DNA of 64,000 nucleotides, from NCBI GenBank assembly GCA_018417955.1, contig JACTVC010000025.1:1-64000 (forward strand), read 5' to 3'. The notes under the pieces were generated by a model. It did not search any database and was not told the origin of the DNA. It worked only from the letters and a program-made list of their open reading frames with translations. This document shows positions 33,101 to 43,795 of this stretch, in pieces (position 1 is the stretch's first letter; every line of letters begins with the position of its first letter). Made by a program: the position numbers and the translations under genes. This DNA is from Laccaria trichodermophora. Lineage: Eukaryota > Basidiomycota > Agaricomycetes > Agaricales > Hydnangiaceae.

Positions 33101-33493
33101 TTACCACCATTTCCAACGCCAACGTTTACGCTTGGGAATTGCCAGTTGGATAATCAACGCTCCTTCCCTTACTGCATCATATAATACCCAGCCTTCCTTT
33201 TCTACAGGCGTTCTCATCAACCCTACTGCACCATAGCCACCTGACAAGTATACATGAGGCGCATCTTTGGGGTCGAAAGAAGTAGGCGAGATCAACTTCC
33301 AGCAATTTACCAATGGGAAAGGGTTAGGATGGGCGAATCGAGCTACTTCCAATCGCGGAATGCCTACTGGGATAGGAGGTATCGGAATGAGGTTATGGAA
33401 ATCATGAGATGCCTTGATGTTGCACATTGGGTTGGGGCATAATGACGAATTTGGAACGTGGACTGGAGGAGGGAAAGCAGGGAAGCCAGACAT
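33101..33493 (-). CDS. 130-codon ORF downstream of pol in Element 2, first piece
   Basis: ATG at 33491-33493, stop at 33101. The protein is Pro-rich at the start and ends in a strongly basic KRKRWRWKWW. A central block (FPLVNCWKLISPTSFDPKDA) resembles the ELVTNCWKSDPSPAFDTGC block of the Element 3 extra ORF. The order of the blocks relative to 32330-32782 is reversed compared with Element 3, so these may be two related ORFs or a rearranged one. Function unknown. Confidence 0.4.
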   Translation of the reverse strand: MSGFPAFPPPVHVPNSSLCPNPMCNIKASHDFHNLIPIPPIPVGIPRLEVARFAHPNPFPLVNCWKLISPTSFDPKDAPHVYLSGGYGAVGLMRTPVEKEGWVLYDAVREGALIIQLAIPKRKRWRWKWW

Positions 33494-33673
33494 GGTGTAG
33501 GGTGTTTGTGGACCAGGAATTGCAGAAAGTAAGGACAGTGTGGGTTTGGATATTTCACAGAAATATTGAGAGTTAAGAAGGACACCTCATCCTCACTGTT
33601 CTCTTTTAAATTCTGAGCAGTGTTTGAATTTTACTCTAGAAATTCTTTTTGGGGATGCAGGGACGTATGAGAC

Positions 33674-36600
33674 CTAGTTTAGTCCTAATTTAGCCAAGTA
33701 TTCTCTCTTGAGCTCTGGAGAATTGCGTAAATTGGCTTCCGAGACCCATGAGTCCGATTCTGGGCCGTACCCTGCCCATCTAACTCTGAATGTCCTTCTA
33801 TTGCCCCTCTTCCTTCCTGATAATTTATGCCCTATAATAGCTTCGACCTCGTACTCCTCGGTTGGCAGGAAATCTCGAGTTGGCGGTAGGGTAGTGCAGT
33901 CATCGAAGTCCGACGGGGACGGTTTGTACTTCTTCAGGTGGTCAATATTGATCACGGGATGCATCGGATAGGAATCAGGTAGCCTGAGTCGGTACACGTT
34001 GGGGTTGATTCTTTCCATAACTTCAAAGGGTCCTATCATCCTCTGCACTAACTTCCGTCCCATACCTTCCACTTCTACTAGTTTCAGAGTATGTGGATTT
34101 ACCAATACTTGGTCTCCTGGCAGAATCTCTTCCACAGGACGCCTGTTCTTATTGAAAGCTTTAGCTTGCCGTTCTTGTGCGATCACGAGGGCATCTCGTG
34201 CTTGTTCTCGACGTAGGTTGATAGCTTTTACATATTCCTCTGCTCGATCACTGGAATGGAACCCTTCTTCCTGTGACCATTGTTTTGTCTGTACCTCTCC
34301 AGTCAAAACTTTCGGATGATAGTTGAATAACAACCCGTTCGGAGCGTCTTGTGTGGAAGAGTGTTTGGCCAAGTTATATGCAAAGGCGAGAACAGAAAGC
34401 CAAGCTGCCCAAGAGCTACAGTCCTTGGAGACGTAAGCCCTAAGCATTTGCTCTATGGTAGCATTCAAAATCTCTGTCTGCCCATCAGTCTGAGGGTGAT
34501 GAGAAGACGACAGTGCCATCTTGGACCTGTGTAAGGCTGCTACAGTTTTCCAGAACCCTGTAGCCCATCGCTTATCCCTGTCAGCGATGATCCTGTGGGG
34601 CATGCTGTATACATGCACTACTTGTTCGACAAATAACCTTGCGAAACCTTCTTGGGTGAGCGTGTCGTGAGTGGGTATGAAGAGGCCAAATTTCGTCAAT
34701 TTGTCCACAATGACTAAAACGGCTGTGTATTTTTCCTTGCCCGAGGGTGGTAAGCCAGTGATAAGATCCAAGGATACGGTCTCGAAAGGATGTGATGGTA
34801 TGTGGGCAGGACATAGGGCTCCCATCCTCTTGGTTCTATCAACCTTAGTCTTCTGACACACATCACATGTTTTGCAGAATCTTTCCGTGTCGTGATTCAT
34901 GCCCTTCCAGAAGAATAATTCGCGGACACGCTCCAAGGTTTTAAGGTAACCGCCGTGGGCCGCTTCATGTGGTGATTCATGTATCCATTCCAGTGTAAAT
35001 TGCACTTGTGAGCAGGGAACACATAGCCTCGTCTCCCATCGAGCATCGATGAAGTAGAGTAACCCATTGGATCCTTTGCGGAAGTGGGAGGGAGTGATGG
35101 TGATTCTAGGGTTGGGGATTTCATCGGCATAGTATTGTCTGAAGAATGGGTCTTCCTTATAGCCCTTGGCAAAGTTATCTACAACTTCTGGGCTTAAGGC
35201 TACCAGCAGATGAGCCCTATTCTCCCAATCCTCTTCTCCTCCTAGATGGGCGTCCGTGGGGTACGACCACTCGTCTACTTTCGGGAATGCTTTAGGCAAC
35301 TCAGCTGTGGCGTCAGCTTTCGATTGTGCTATAAAAGCATGGGTTTCTAGCATGTCTTCCCACCACCATACTGCGAAAGCTGCTTTCCAGGCAGCTGACT
35401 TGCTAGTCTTGTCTTCTGCTTCCTGTGCAGTCTGCCGCTTGTCCTCATCCGCGCTGATGGGTAATAAATCATCTCTAACAGGAGAGTCATGCTGCAGCAC
35501 TCTTGGCAGCCTGGACAATGGATCCATGTTGGAATGTATGCGGCCAGGCCTGTGTATAATCCGGAGCCCGGGATAGGCTGCGAACACTGCCCCCCATGCT
35601 GCAAGCCTCCTGTTCGCGTTTTCATACACTCTCGCCCATTGAAGCGCGGCGTGATCCGTGATGAGAATGACTGTCTCCCCTTCAATGAATGGCTGGAATT
35701 TCACCAAAGCTTCCTTCGCCCCAAGAGCCTCCCTTTCCATGGCACTGTAATTCCTTTCTGCTGATTTCAATGATCTGCTCCAGTAGGCTATAACGTGTTC
35801 CACATTTACCACTGTCTCATCCAACGTAGCTCCCCACTCCGTAATCGATTTTCCTTCCTCAGCTTCGGTGGTTAGCAAGTGAACGAGATTTGGAACGGAT
35901 GATCCTGCCTCCCAAGCTTTCATCAACCGATCATACACCGGCGAGCCCTTCAGGTCACCCACAGAGATGGGTTGAACTTGCTGCAAACATGCGCCTAAGG
36001 CGACATCAGAGGCGTCTGTATACAAACGATACGGAGAACCCTGGACTGGGTGCCCCAATACAGGCGCCTTGGATAACGCTTCCTTCACTTCCTGAAACAC
36101 AATCTCGTGCTCCTCTTCCCATCTCCATTTCACTCCCTTCTTCAATAACGCAAATAGCGGTGCCGCAATAAATGAATAATAAGGAATATATTGTGAGAAA
36201 TACACCACCATCCCCAAAAACTTCTGCAAATCTGCCACAGAAGCCGGGCGGTCCAGATCTAGGACCACTTGAACCTTTTCTTGGTGTGTTGATAATCCCA
36301 GCCGCGAAACCTTCTGTCCTAGTAAAAGTATGGAGGAGTAGCCGATGAAACATTTAGATGGCGATAGAGTTACTCCAGCCTTAGCTATAGCGCCCAGGAC
36401 CAGGTCTAGGTGGGTAAGATGTTCCTCCCATGACTTTGAAAACACAACTATGTTGTCGATGTAGACTAAAGTGAAGATCCAGAGGTAGGGCGCGAGAATG
36501 CCTTGCATTAAACACTGGAAAATGGAGGGGCCATTTCGTAGACCAAAGGGCATTCTGCAGAATTGCCAAAGGCCCAGGTGACATCTAAAAGCTGTCTTTT

Positions 36601-36735
36601 CCTGTTCATCTTCCTGTATCTCCAGTTGTGTAAATCCTGCAAGAGTGTCAAATGATGACAAGACTTGAGCGCCCGATAGTGCCTGGATGATTTCCGATTG
36701 TCTTGGGATGGGAAATTCATCTGGAATTGTGATAC
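33674..36735 (-). pseudogene. RT-RNase H-integrase-chromodomain polyprotein of Element 2 (5'-truncated, catalytically altered)
   Basis: About 1,015 codons without a stop or frameshift. From N to C: the RT core (FRCHLGLWQFCRMPFGLRNG), a YIDN tetrad at about 36452-36463 where active enzymes have YIDD, an RNase H segment (DHAALQWARVYENANRRLAA) and the integrase zinc finger (HESPHEAAH and CDVC). Then come the integrase core (SLDLITGLPP, ADRDKRWATGF, PQTDGQTEILNATIEQ) and a C-terminal chromodomain (RRTFRVRWAGYGPESDSWVS). Everything upstream of TIPDEFP (gag, protease, first RT motifs) is missing. The Asp-to-Asn change removes a metal ligand of the polymerase, so RT should be inactive. Confidence 0.9.
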
Positions 36736-36770
36736 CGTAGTACTACTTACCTATCTTGCGTGACATGGGA

Positions 36771-37093
36771 CCATCGTATTTACTCTTGTTATCTTCTTGT
36801 TATGTGGTGCCAAGACTAACAAATAAACCACTTGCAACTTTCACATAAACTTATATGTGGAGCGGGTCATCCCTATCGTATACGGCTAGGCTGCCTTGTG
36901 CCTCCCCTCCGGGATACCAGAGCCCCGCGCTGGGTGACAGCGTCCCTCGTCCGGGGTCACTGGATCACGGAGGTGCGGCCACGACATGCGTGACCGCTCC
37001 ACGTGCGCTCTCACACATTCCCTGCATCTTCTCCGCTACCCTCACTCGCTCACGCCTTCGTCGAGAGGTCAAGAACGACAACCCGATTTCACA
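36771..37093 (+). repeat. 5' LTR of Element 3
   Basis: Starts TGACATGGGACCATCG and ends GATTTCACA. Length 323 bp. It aligns with the LTR of Element 1 along its whole length. A TGG-starting primer-binding-site-like sequence follows at once (TGGTGGGGGCACCACGG from 37095). It should hold the promoter of the element. No second copy was found at the 3' side within the window. Confidence 0.75.
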
Positions 37094-37122
37094 ATGGTGG
37101 GGGCACCACGGACTTCATCAAG

Positions 37123-39893
37123 ATGAAGTCCATGAGTGCAGAGGCGAGGAGAAGCCCCAACAGGTAAGTCTTAATGACACAATCTGTCAACTGACGGTTG
37201 TGCCTAGTTTTCCTACCACTACAACCAACGACGAAGACCTGTCCGAAACCCCGCGACTCTCGTTAGCGCAAACACCTGCTGCTTTCGAGAGTCCTCAATC
37301 CGAGGGCTCGGATGTCCAATCTTCGTCAACCCTTACCCTGGTTACTACCTCGTCTGGTCCTCAATCAGTGCATTCCCTCGCTGCCCTCAGGACCTATGAC
37401 TCGTTCAGAAAGCCCTCAACTCTCCCAACCGTGTCGAGCTATGCCCACTGCCGTTGCGCGAAGGCCCTCTCTGTTCAGGACCCTGAATCTGACGGCTCCC
37501 TAACCCCGACGACCCTAACGATCGCCACTCCAGGGAAATCCTTACCCTACCAACGCCTAGACCATCAACCGCCCCCTCTTAAACCAGGAGGTTGCCAGCA
37601 AGACATATCATTCATTTCTTCTATGAGCTCAGCTACTCCCTCAGGAGGAGACGACAATCTCCGCAACAAAACCCGTAATACCAACAACTCAGCCAGCCGC
37701 GAGTTAGTAACCCCCTTAACGACTAGGAAGAAAGGGAAGGGAGTATCTATGACGGAAGAGATGGACCCCGAAGCCAGATCCCCTACCAATAACAATACCA
37801 TGCCGATAACGGGGCCCATATTAACTGGGCCTCATCCTTCGGACAAGGTCCCCACAACGACGGCCAATACTATCCCCGCTGCTTCCCAAAGCGCGAGACG
37901 AATGTCCTCTGCTAATAGAGGTTCAAGCGCACAACTCGCCGCCAACAAGAGCGCGAATACGCAACCCGCTGCTCCCAGGAGTGCGAACAATTCGAACAAG
38001 ACGACTCAGAAACCATTGACTTCAGGCGTGAACCCTCCTGCGCTCTTCGATCAACAGACGCATGGCGTATCCTCTGACTCGGCCCTGGCTCTTAGGGACG
38101 AGTTATTGAATATCCAAAACGTTAAACGAAAGGATGCCGTGGACAACGAAGCTCTTACGTCCACATCGAGTCATACTGAAGGTAGAGAGACGCGATACGC
38201 AGCTTCTACAGAGCGCGAAGAGCCCGAGTACAAGACGATTTTCTGGGACATAGACGGTGCCAGAAATCTGCCAATATGGTCAGAACCTATTTCCAAGTCG
38301 TCGGAACGAATGTTTGGGCCGTTCGATCCATCTGTGGACGAGGACGTCCTTGTGCCTCTTGGTGCAATCGACGGAAAGATCCTGGGTAGAACGAAACTCG
38401 AGAGCAATCGACTGAGATGCGCTATCGAGTTAGTCTACAATACTCCTAGGGACTGTCGATGGGAAAATTTAGGCACCGCGGTTCGAAAGTTTGCCGAATA
38501 CGAAGTCAGTAAAGATGACTTGGTAAAACATACGGGGCAATCCGTCACCTATGGAATCGAACGTGCCTTGCTCCTGGAAGCCTCTCAAGTCGTCGTGACT
38601 GTTGACCAAGTATTGCAAGTCTTGGCGGACTTCTTCCGTAAACGCGATCAGGAACACTTTGTCCTCAATCAACAATTCGCCTTCTTGCGGCTGTTAGCCT
38701 CTCACCATAGTAGAACCGAGGTATTAGCTACGTATCGAATCCTGCAACACCGAACCACTGTGGCCTTGAAACACTTGGTGCTACAAATAAACGCCCTCAC
38801 AAAGATGTATAGGTCGAATTCAGATCATATGTCCATAAGCTCCTATGAATCGACTAGACCTTCCATCCGATCCATGTTCGGCAGTGAATCTGCTAGAAAG
38901 GAAGTCGGAAAGTTACTCGCAAGACCCGAGTATTTCAGTAAGATGCCCCAAGACCTGACAGAGATCGCTGCATATCTGCGCGACCGAGCTTACAGAGATC
39001 GCCCCGTTCCCAGGGAGTTCTCCGTCCATCGAACTCGTAATACACTACCGCCGGTAGGAAATGAGTCGGTCACCTCCAGCGAATCTACTACCCATACCAC
39101 AGGACCTGAATCTGCATGAAACCCCGCTGCAAGTGAAGGTCAGAGTGTTAGATTCGCTACTGAGCCACCTGTCCCTGGATCTATATCAGTTCTTCTATCC
39201 AAGAAACACCCTGTAACTCGACTACCAGGATTAGGAGCTATCGGGGTGTCTGCTGCTGGAACGTCCTCAGTGAAGTCGACGACCACCAACAACGCTCCTG
39301 CAACCATAAACTCCAGCGTCAACAATAATGGCCTTAGGGTACCTGCTGCGTTCACTTCGCGCATTCCCAGCCCTAAGGCATGGACTAGTTATACCTTCAG
39401 ACAAAAGAGTAACCCAATGGGAACTCAACTACAGTCTGGAGCGGACGATAACGGCGAGAATCGTCAAGGAACTCCTGCCGAACATAACAGCGGTCCTCCC
39501 CCCGGAGGATCGCCTCCTTCCAGCGATAACAACGATCGCAGAGGAAAGCCTAACCCAGAACCTAACGGTCCGAACCCGCCAGCCTCCTGGTACGTTCCCC
39601 CTAGGGGCAATGGAGGAGGAGGCGGCGGCGGCGGCGGAGGAGGCGGCGGAGGAGGCGGCAGAAGCGGAGGAGGAGGAGGCGGAAACATCAGCAATCCATC
39701 CCCCCAAGATCCTCCCCCCTGGTGGCGAACTCCAGAAGAATGGCAGATCAACCACAAGTTGAATTCAAACGCTCTGCCCGAATGGAACGGCGCCGGCGAC
39801 ACCGCAATTGACTATCTAAGTTCGATGGGATTTCTAGCCGGACTGGGTTCCAAGATGAAGGAAGGCATAGCCCAAATAGCTCCGTTCAAGTGG
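37123..39893 (+). pseudogene. gag N-terminal part of Element 3 with a 44-bp intron
   Basis: ATG at 37123, 14 codons, then a 44-bp intron (37164-37207, GTAAGT to CCTAG) whose removal enters the long frame. The region is Ser/Thr/Pro-rich and probably disordered. A more ordered block follows (EPEYKTIFWDIDGARNLP, helical KFAEYEVSKDD, RTEVLATYRILQHRTT). One TGA lies at 39117-39119 and the frame continues beyond it. A run of glycines encoded at 39613-39690 precedes PPWWRTPEEWQINHK and a gag helix ending QIAPFKW, where the insertion interrupts it. Such proteins form the virus-like particle of the element. Confidence 0.75.
39613..39690 (+). repeat. (GGAGGC)n-type microsatellite encoding poly-glycine
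   Basis: Repeated GGA/GGC codons give two glycine runs separated by Arg-Ser inside gag. The opposite strand reads as poly-Pro in one frame and Ser/Ala-rich in another, which explains the shadow ORFs there. Confidence 0.8.
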
Positions 39894-40063
39894 CACCCCT
39901 GGCTGTAGTTGTTGCCCTACTCACCCACATTATTGCACTTAATGCTTTGCCATTATCCATGCATTCGGGCCAGGGGTCTGCAGCATGCATTGTCATCCTG
40001 GGTTTGGCCTAGGATTGTTGGGGTGGGCTTTTCACATAAATATAATTCTTGTCTAAATATATG

Positions 40064-40475
40064 TCAACAATGTACAGTTCAAATTCTATATGTCCTACAG
40101 CTTTGTTTTTCCTAGAAAGAACACCTGAAACTTTACCAAATATATATTTGATTTTGTTCTGACATGCTTACATAGTTTCCCTTTGTCAAATCTGACCGAA
40201 ATAGGCTGGATGTGACAAATCCATTTCGGATGACCTTGGGCCTTTTGATGCCATTGGTACACAATTGTCAACAATGCATAGTTTTAGTTCTGAGGAGATA
40301 TATATGTCCTATAGCTTTGTTCCTCCTAAAAACCACCTCTGAAACTTCACCAAATATATGCTTGATATTGTTCAGACCACTTCAGATAGTTTCCTTCTGT
40401 CAAATCAGACCGAAATAGCTGGATGCGACAAACCCTTTTTGGATGTATTGGGGCCTTAGATGCCATTGGTACACA
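40064..40475 (+). repeat. two-unit tandem duplication (about 205 bp each) inside the 3.9-kb insertion
   Basis: Both units start CAACAATG, contain TATGTCCTA(C/T)AGCTTTGTT, ACCAAATATAT and GACCGAAATAG(G)CTGGATG, and end GATGCCATTGGTACACA. They differ by many substitutions, so the duplication is not recent. Non-coding. Confidence 0.75.
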
Positions 40476-40789
40476 GACGTAAACAGCAATGAAAAAAAAA
40501 AGAATTGAAAAACGGCTAGTAGTAGCTACTCTACAACACAACATACAGGGAAGCAAGAACTGTAAAGAGGATGTAATGAAGGCCGATAATATGCATTTCA
40601 AAAAATACATAAATGAGCTCTTAACGACCTGTCACGATTCAGCGTCCGTGCATCTCCCCTCTTCCAGCATCTGTCACCTCCACTTGCTGCCATGCACTTC
40701 ACCTCGTCCTTGACGCGGTCGAGTCGATTCCAATCCTATATGGCTAGGCTATACGCTCACTGCATGGGCCTGGATTGTCGTCCTGCGAC

Positions 40790-41790
40790 GTAGTGGCATG
40801 GTCATTCTCCGGGGTCGGGGTCACGTTGTTGTTGTTCTGGGTCGTCGCGTCGCAACTGTCCTGGGCGTCGTTGCGCTGTCGTCGTCGTCCTGTTTCCGTG
40901 TTGTTGTCGTATCGTCGTTGTCGGTGACGTCGTCCCGTGTCGTTACGCCGTGCCGTGATTGTGTTGTTGATCACGTTGGTCGTCCGTCATCGTGTTGTCG
41001 GTCCGATGACGACGAACAGGAAAGCCCGTTGTTCGTCATTTGATCGCCACGTCGCTGTGGGCGACGTGACACCTGGGTTGTGTGCATGATGATGGGAATG
41101 GGAGGGACTCTCGCATTGCCAACCACCCCCCGCACGTCCGACGTCGATTTGGGCTGGGGAGACAAGGGGCTGCTAGTATTACTGAGTCACGAATCACCTA
41201 AGGGTAGGGGTTTAGTAACACTATAGAGGCAACAAAGAAATGTAATAACACACGTTTTCAAGGAAAATCTTCAAGACACCACGAGTCTCCCATAGATTAG
41301 ACCCGAAATACGCTTCACACCTCCAAGACGAGCGGTAAGACGAATAGCGGGCTTTGTGAGACCTTTGAAACAAGTGAGCGAATGAGGGCGGCATTGACGG
41401 GAGATATACCTACGAAGAATCTTACGGTGGTGCTGAGCCGCCCTTTCCGAATTCCTGTTGAGGATGCTGTGGTTGTCATAGTGGGTATTTGAGCTTTGTT
41501 GGCGAAAGGACGTGGGTTGATGGTGAAGGGCGACTCGATGTTGTGTCTTCGATCTGGCAGTTGACGTGTGCCATGTCGTTGTGGTTGGGTCGTACTCGTT
41601 CCGTGTCGTCCCATGCCTTCGTCATGTCGTCGTCCTGTGGCCTCCTCGTCGCGTTGTCATCGTCCTGTCGCTTGTGGTTGGGTCGTCGCTGTGCCGCGTC
41701 GTTGTGGTTGGGTCGTACTCGTCCCATGTCGTCGTCCTGTGGCCTCCTCGTTGCAACGTTGTCATCCTGTGGCGTTGTCTCAGCAAGGTG
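40790..41790 (+). repeat. strand-skewed degenerate GTCGT-rich repeats
   Basis: The plus strand is rich in G and T with GTCGTC, GTTGTTGT and GTCGTTGTGGTTGGGTCGTA-type units, clearest at 41570-41780 where about three copies of the latter occur. The minus-strand ORFs rich in Asn, Asp, Arg and Thr are translations of the repeat. Confidence 0.65.
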
Positions 41791-43795
41791 GGTTGAGGGG
41801 GATTAGGAAGTACTTACCTATTGTTGTTCAAGTGGTACTGGTAGAAGTGAAGGTAATGTGTGCCAGAGACGTTGACGTGGCTGCTCAACCAGCCATCAAC
41901 AACGCTCGGAAAGTGCCGAGCGCTGAAGGAGCACTGCGCGCACTCGTTATTGAGGGGGAAAAAATACGGAAAAATGTATTTAAAGGTCCTAAGCAATAGA
42001 ATTAACATTTGAGATAGGTAGCACTATGTATTTACCAGGCAGGGAGTAAAAATCAGACGAACTCCAATCTACAGCTGAGTTTCCGGCACTTTCAGCTGCT
42101 TTACTGTGACCCTCTGCACCCATTCCCATTACCCGTATCCACACAATCCTCTGATTTCTATGAAAATTTGTGAATCTGTTCGAGTTTTCATTCTGAAGGT
42201 ATCCATGTAAATTTCTTGGCCATTAGATGATTTTTGTGAACACAGTATAGTTTATATCAGACAAAATACACTCTATTCAAGGACTTTCACAACAAATCCT
42301 TCATTATCAAGGTGAATACAGCCCTCAATAATTTCATACTAGCATCCACCTTTAGCTGAGATAATGTGAATTTGACTCCCTGAGTATGAGGCAAGCAGAG
42401 AAATGTATGCCAACACAATTGTATGTTTTAAAACCCTCCTAAAATTTGAAAAATGGGAACAAGACTTTCAGGTGTGTTATTTCACTCAAAACTTAACAAT
42501 GCCTATCCTAATATTATTTCACTTATGCTATAGGTGTTAGTAGGCTATAGCTGGCAGGTTTTCAATGTCAAATTGCTGGAATGACATGTTTTTTATCTTG
42601 AAAAAAGGATACTCCATTCTCTGCAACTTTTAGCCAACTTCTGATGAAAGTGCAAGGTAAAAGTTGTAAAACAATCATGCTAAGATGTATTACCATGGTC
42701 AGAGCAATATTGTCTTCCTCTCCTTGCTCAATCTCAGTTGTATTTCCGGTGTTTTCAATGTGTTTGGGAAGTTTGCATCTGTTTGTCTAAAGCTTCAAAC
42801 GTGTCATCCGAGTTCACTATGTTGCATCCATCTACTTGCGAGGGCACCATGAATGTGAAACATGAAAAATCAGGCTGTATTCCACTTGTAGAGCACCAGA
42901 ATTTATGTTTCATTAAAATTTAGATGTAAAGAATGAATAGCATGCCTTTTGAAAATCTTGCTACAGGGAGGCAACTATTTGCGACTGTTTGGCAATGCCT
43001 TTCGCAACGTCATCCAGCTGGAACCTGAGCCATCCATCCAAATGCTGCTCAATAAAAATATCAAAAGTCATATTATATGTCAAAAATAAGTTGCAACTGA
43101 GGAAATATGAGCTTGATACAATCAATAATATGAATGACACCCTCCAAAATGCATTTCCATGATTTTCCTGGCTTTGTTGACAATTGTTTGTTACTTGGAA
43201 AAGGTCATCCAGAACATGACTTGTGCATCCATCATCTCCACATCTCTGATTGTGGTGGAAATTTTTGGAAAAAATCAGAAAAATATTTCTACATCACTTG
43301 GTAGCTCTGAGTAGCTGTAACAATAAATTTGAAGGAGAAAAATGAGAATTATCACAACTGAAATATTCTGGTGAAATGCAGCTTTTTCAGAGAGATTTTG
43401 ACATGGAAAAAAAATATGTGGATGCTCTTTTGGCAAGAGAAACATACACAGGATACAGAAAAACATACCAGTCATCAATACTGATCCAGGATGTACCATT
43501 TCTAAGAATTTTATATTGTAAAACATATCTGAGTTATATTTAGATTTGTTATATATCACAAACATGTTGGATCCAAAAATAGAACAGATTTCAAACATTA
43601 GCAAGCTATTTTTGATTTTTCTATCACAGATATTGATATTTCACCCAAAAAAACCAAAAATTTCCCCCCTGGGGTGATTTTTTAAAGGTGAGGAGAATGC
43701 AAGCAAAAGTAGGCAAAGGACATTGCACATCAATTGGCAAATGGTGTGCAAGGCAATTGCACACCTCATAGGGCTAGGACTACATCTATGGCTGC

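Larger units (their letters stand above)
32346..36770 (-). mobile_element. Element 2: chromodomain Ty3/gypsy retrotransposon, truncated at both ends
   Basis: Homology to Element 3 starts inside the RT domain at about 36735 (upper end) and continues through pol and extra-ORF sequences to about 32346. There the 7.2-kb TIR element begins. No LTR is present on either side. It lies head to head with Element 3, whose LTR starts at 36771. Confidence 0.8.
39894..43794. mobile_element. 3.9-kb non-autonomous DNA transposon inserted into gag of Element 3
   Basis: The 7-bp sequence CAAGTGG occurs directly at both borders (39887-39893 and 43795-43801). Removing the insert joins the gag frame exactly at Lys-Trp. 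The ends are imperfect inverted repeats: CACCCCTGGCTGTAGT...GCCCTA on the left against CAGCCATAGATGTAGT...GCCCTA on the inverted right (about 20 of 27). No transposase ORF lies inside. The CAGCC-type end and 7-8 bp duplication are compatible with hAT-like or KDZ-like elements, but I cannot decide between them. Confidence 0.8.

Noticed and set aside
39429..39802. Poly-Pro and Ser/Ala-rich ORFs antisense to the glycine run
   Set aside because: They are shadows of the GGAGGC microsatellite within gag of Element 3.
40744..41999. Overlapping ORFs rich in Asn/Asp/Arg (minus) or Val/Arg/Cys (plus)
   Set aside because: They are translations of a degenerate GTCGT-type repeat tract inside a transposon and have no conserved motif.
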